Below are positions 15,201 through 15,638 of a stretch of DNA of 15,638 nucleotides, piece after piece (the first letter of the stretch is position 1; each line of letters starts with the position of its first letter). The DNA comes from Stephanodiscus triporus (taxonomy: Eukaryota; Bacillariophyta; Thalassiosirophyceae; Thalassiosirales; Thalassiosiraceae). The translations under genes and the position numbers were made by a program. The stretch spans positions 1 through 15,638 of the forward strand of contig JALLAZ010000431.1 of assembly GCA_036939755.1 (NCBI GenBank), in the 5' to 3' direction. The notes below the pieces were generated by a model, which did not search any database, was not told where the DNA came from, and saw only the letters and a program-made list of their open reading frames with translations.

Positions 15201-15638
15201 AGGCAATCATCGGTCGCGCCGCCGCGGACGATGCCGTCGTCGTCGTCGTCGTCGTCGTTCTCACCATGGTAGTCCCGAGGGAGCACGTACACGACCGTGC
15301 CCGGCCGGACTACGTCGTCGTCGTCGTCGTCGTCGACGACGTCCCTCGTCGCGATGGGATCCCGCGAGACGAGGCACGACGATCCCGACGACGGGGAGCA
15401 CGCGACCACGGACCGGTCCGTAGTATCCGCCACCGATACCCTCGGGGGGTCGACGTCGTCGGGGGGACACCACGCCCCGATGAACCTCCCCCCGTCCAGG
15501 ATGCGAAATCTCCCCCCGGAAGTATTAGTAGTAGTAGTAGTCGTCCCCTTCCCCCCTCCCCCCTCCCGATGATTCGCATTCGCGGGAGGAGGAGGAGGCG
15601 GCGGGGGCGGAGGCCACCAATGCCAATAATGACGAAAC
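12272..15638 (-). CDS. Protein kinase - C2H2 zinc finger - PP2C phosphatase fusion, 5' partial
   Basis: One frame joins two opposing enzymes. Residues are counted from base 15433, a GTG, which is not a credible start; the first ATG in the window is at 15193, but the frame stays open to 15638 and reads protein-like (GGRFRILDGGRFIGAWC), so the start probably lies outside. The N-terminus has two Asp7 tracts. Kinase (about 229-662): AGGSHGEIW loop, Lys279 in IVKRLK, HRDIKPSN (437-444), DFS in place of DFG (Asp471), APPEVFFG, and DSWSIGVVALELLLG. A large insertion lies before the catalytic loop. A classic C2H2 finger follows, C713-x2-C716-x12-H729-x5-H735. PP2C (about 761-1053) has RKTIEDF (Glu775/Asp776), VFDGHLG (Asp793), NVGDSRAVM, SRSLGD (Asp953), ASDGLWDVM (Asp997) and GSSDN (Asp1043), so all metal-binding residues are kept. 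Both enzymes look active. Kinase-PP2C proteins are known in plants (for example Arabidopsis At2g40860); the finger between them is unusual. Confidence 0.9.
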   Translation of the reverse strand, partial: FRHYWHWWPPPPPPPPPPANANHREGGGGKGTTTTTTNTSGGRFRILDGGRFIGAWCPPDDVDPPRVSVADTTDRSVVACSPSSGSSCLVSRDPIATRDVVDDDDDDDVVRPGTVVYVLPRDYHGENDDDDDDDGIVRGGATDDCLLEMERRYDDDERVVRYALILREHIELGNVDVHTRDFAYRPVAGAYDVDDGGRGLEKVGRNDVMPPGERAVERMTTTAPPHDNDDRQVSFRWWSWVSHISQIFHDDGEGHDDARELASPNDAIGPPDAATGPPSPRDRLKSTYRSIIYEEDGGRPFAGGSHGEIWRARRRCPIIAGGQGGTKVINVTKAYHSCDDGRDLIVKRLKIERGYFVLEAGLREVYFGELLAREVESSSLFTTYVDHFFREGTTNVAELWIVFENAGASLRSFLYTAVDAGGYMLFQHSAFWRRLRRGIAGGRRESHDEAVALFHPNHNIRPHDHVHEETRNPERGSTEGRALLREVLKQLITAVAFLHERGIVHRDIKPSNIMCKTTPATENGSIPRRIDAIRCLLGDFSSAWDDFSSRNLYVNGPSSKEQTDDYAPPEVFFGSSWIPFFSENPFSYDSWSIGVVALELLLGTPSVFSVDQRTTALLTYRLKKEGASSLDIQRALYLAALSQFCIFVPTESEGKSWPLRRGDPLYDVNFVKKKKCTLNDFHSALRARDPLGIGFGDDENALLHLVWRLLAWDPLERFSASEALDHPYFTAQSSHDLRFLPTKLPADAATVPGIHNALEHQTLDPKHDMSSDISTITEFLCPKCGKIFADHNSCQRHARTRKHAAFCTYDRTQLPPCLNAHSMLPTHPTSGYCDIQGRRKTIEDFHTVHLGPTHQFYGVFDGHLGNLASKYAASSFYTEIEEYLSNIDDRIRNQTSLVGWQEDVKTQIIQSFEDLHLGIIEAVASSPGGIMDESGTTATILYVTSLWLLLANVGDSRAVMSQWAVNEKGIEYITPMQLTMDHIASLDEERMQVQEKGGFVSESGGIDRVMGSLAVSRSLGDIKLAPFLSRTPHVIVMTKDEVLTECGKKRIPDDSLPCFIILASDGLWDVMNNQEVVDLAWQVIKGNKNGTAYQDAAEVLTQEAYVRGSSDNIGVCVVAIT
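15236..15256 (-). repeat. (GTC)7 run coding for seven aspartates
   Basis: Seven perfect GTC triplets on the + strand read as GAC (Asp) in the kinase-phosphatase gene. Only one of the two Asp codons is used, which points to triplet expansion. Confidence 0.9.
15314..15334 (-). repeat. Second (GTC)7 run coding for seven aspartates
   Basis: A second run of seven GTC triplets, again in the Asp frame of the - strand gene, 57 bases from the first. Shorter GTC/TCG runs are scattered over 14,860-15,260 and an AGT run (Thr tract) lies at 15527-15541. Confidence 0.9.

Overview
The window looks like nuclear DNA of a unicellular eukaryote, most probably a diatom or a close stramenopile relative; this assignment is an inference. 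The evidence is long uninterrupted genes with eukaryote-only domains (TFIIF beta, a protein kinase fused to a PP2C phosphatase, a divergent Hsp70), compact spacing, no visible introns, a non-LTR retrotransposon with APE-type endonuclease, reverse transcriptase and RNase H in one frame, and no bacterial-style operons or ribosome binding sites.

Layout. (1) Bases 1 to about 6160, + strand: a non-LTR (LINE-like) retrotransposon. One open frame of about 2,000 codons carries endonuclease, reverse transcriptase, RNase H and a C-terminal zinc motif, all with catalytic residues in place, followed by four tightly packed stem-loops after the stop. The frame is still open at base 1, so the 5' end of the element lies at or beyond the window edge. 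(2) 6440-7462, + strand: TFIIF beta subunit (RAP30 type), a general RNA polymerase II factor, with a poly-serine insertion. (3) 7649-9481, - strand: a divergent, lidless Hsp70-family protein with a signal-like N-terminus, convergent with TFIIF beta. (4) 9482-12271: about 2.8 kb without a credible gene. It holds a near-perfect 73-bp hairpin built on TACGTA, smaller inverted repeats, a degenerate 130-bp tandem repeat, and a degenerate ~98-bp triplet-rich tandem repeat. (5) 12272 to the right edge, - strand: a large protein combining a Ser/Thr kinase, a single C2H2 zinc finger and a complete PP2C phosphatase. Its frame is open at base 15638, so its N-terminus is probably cut off.

The genes do not form a pathway: two or three host genes of general function sit beside an apparently intact retroelement. 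The most unusual items are the kinase-zinc finger-phosphatase fusion, the intact one-ORF retrotransposon with non-canonical RT motifs and a hairpin cluster at its 3' end about 280 bp before a housekeeping gene, and the large TACGTA hairpin upstream of the Hsp70-like gene. Triplet (TCG/GTC) runs recur in two host genes and encode Ser tracts in one and Asp tracts in the other.
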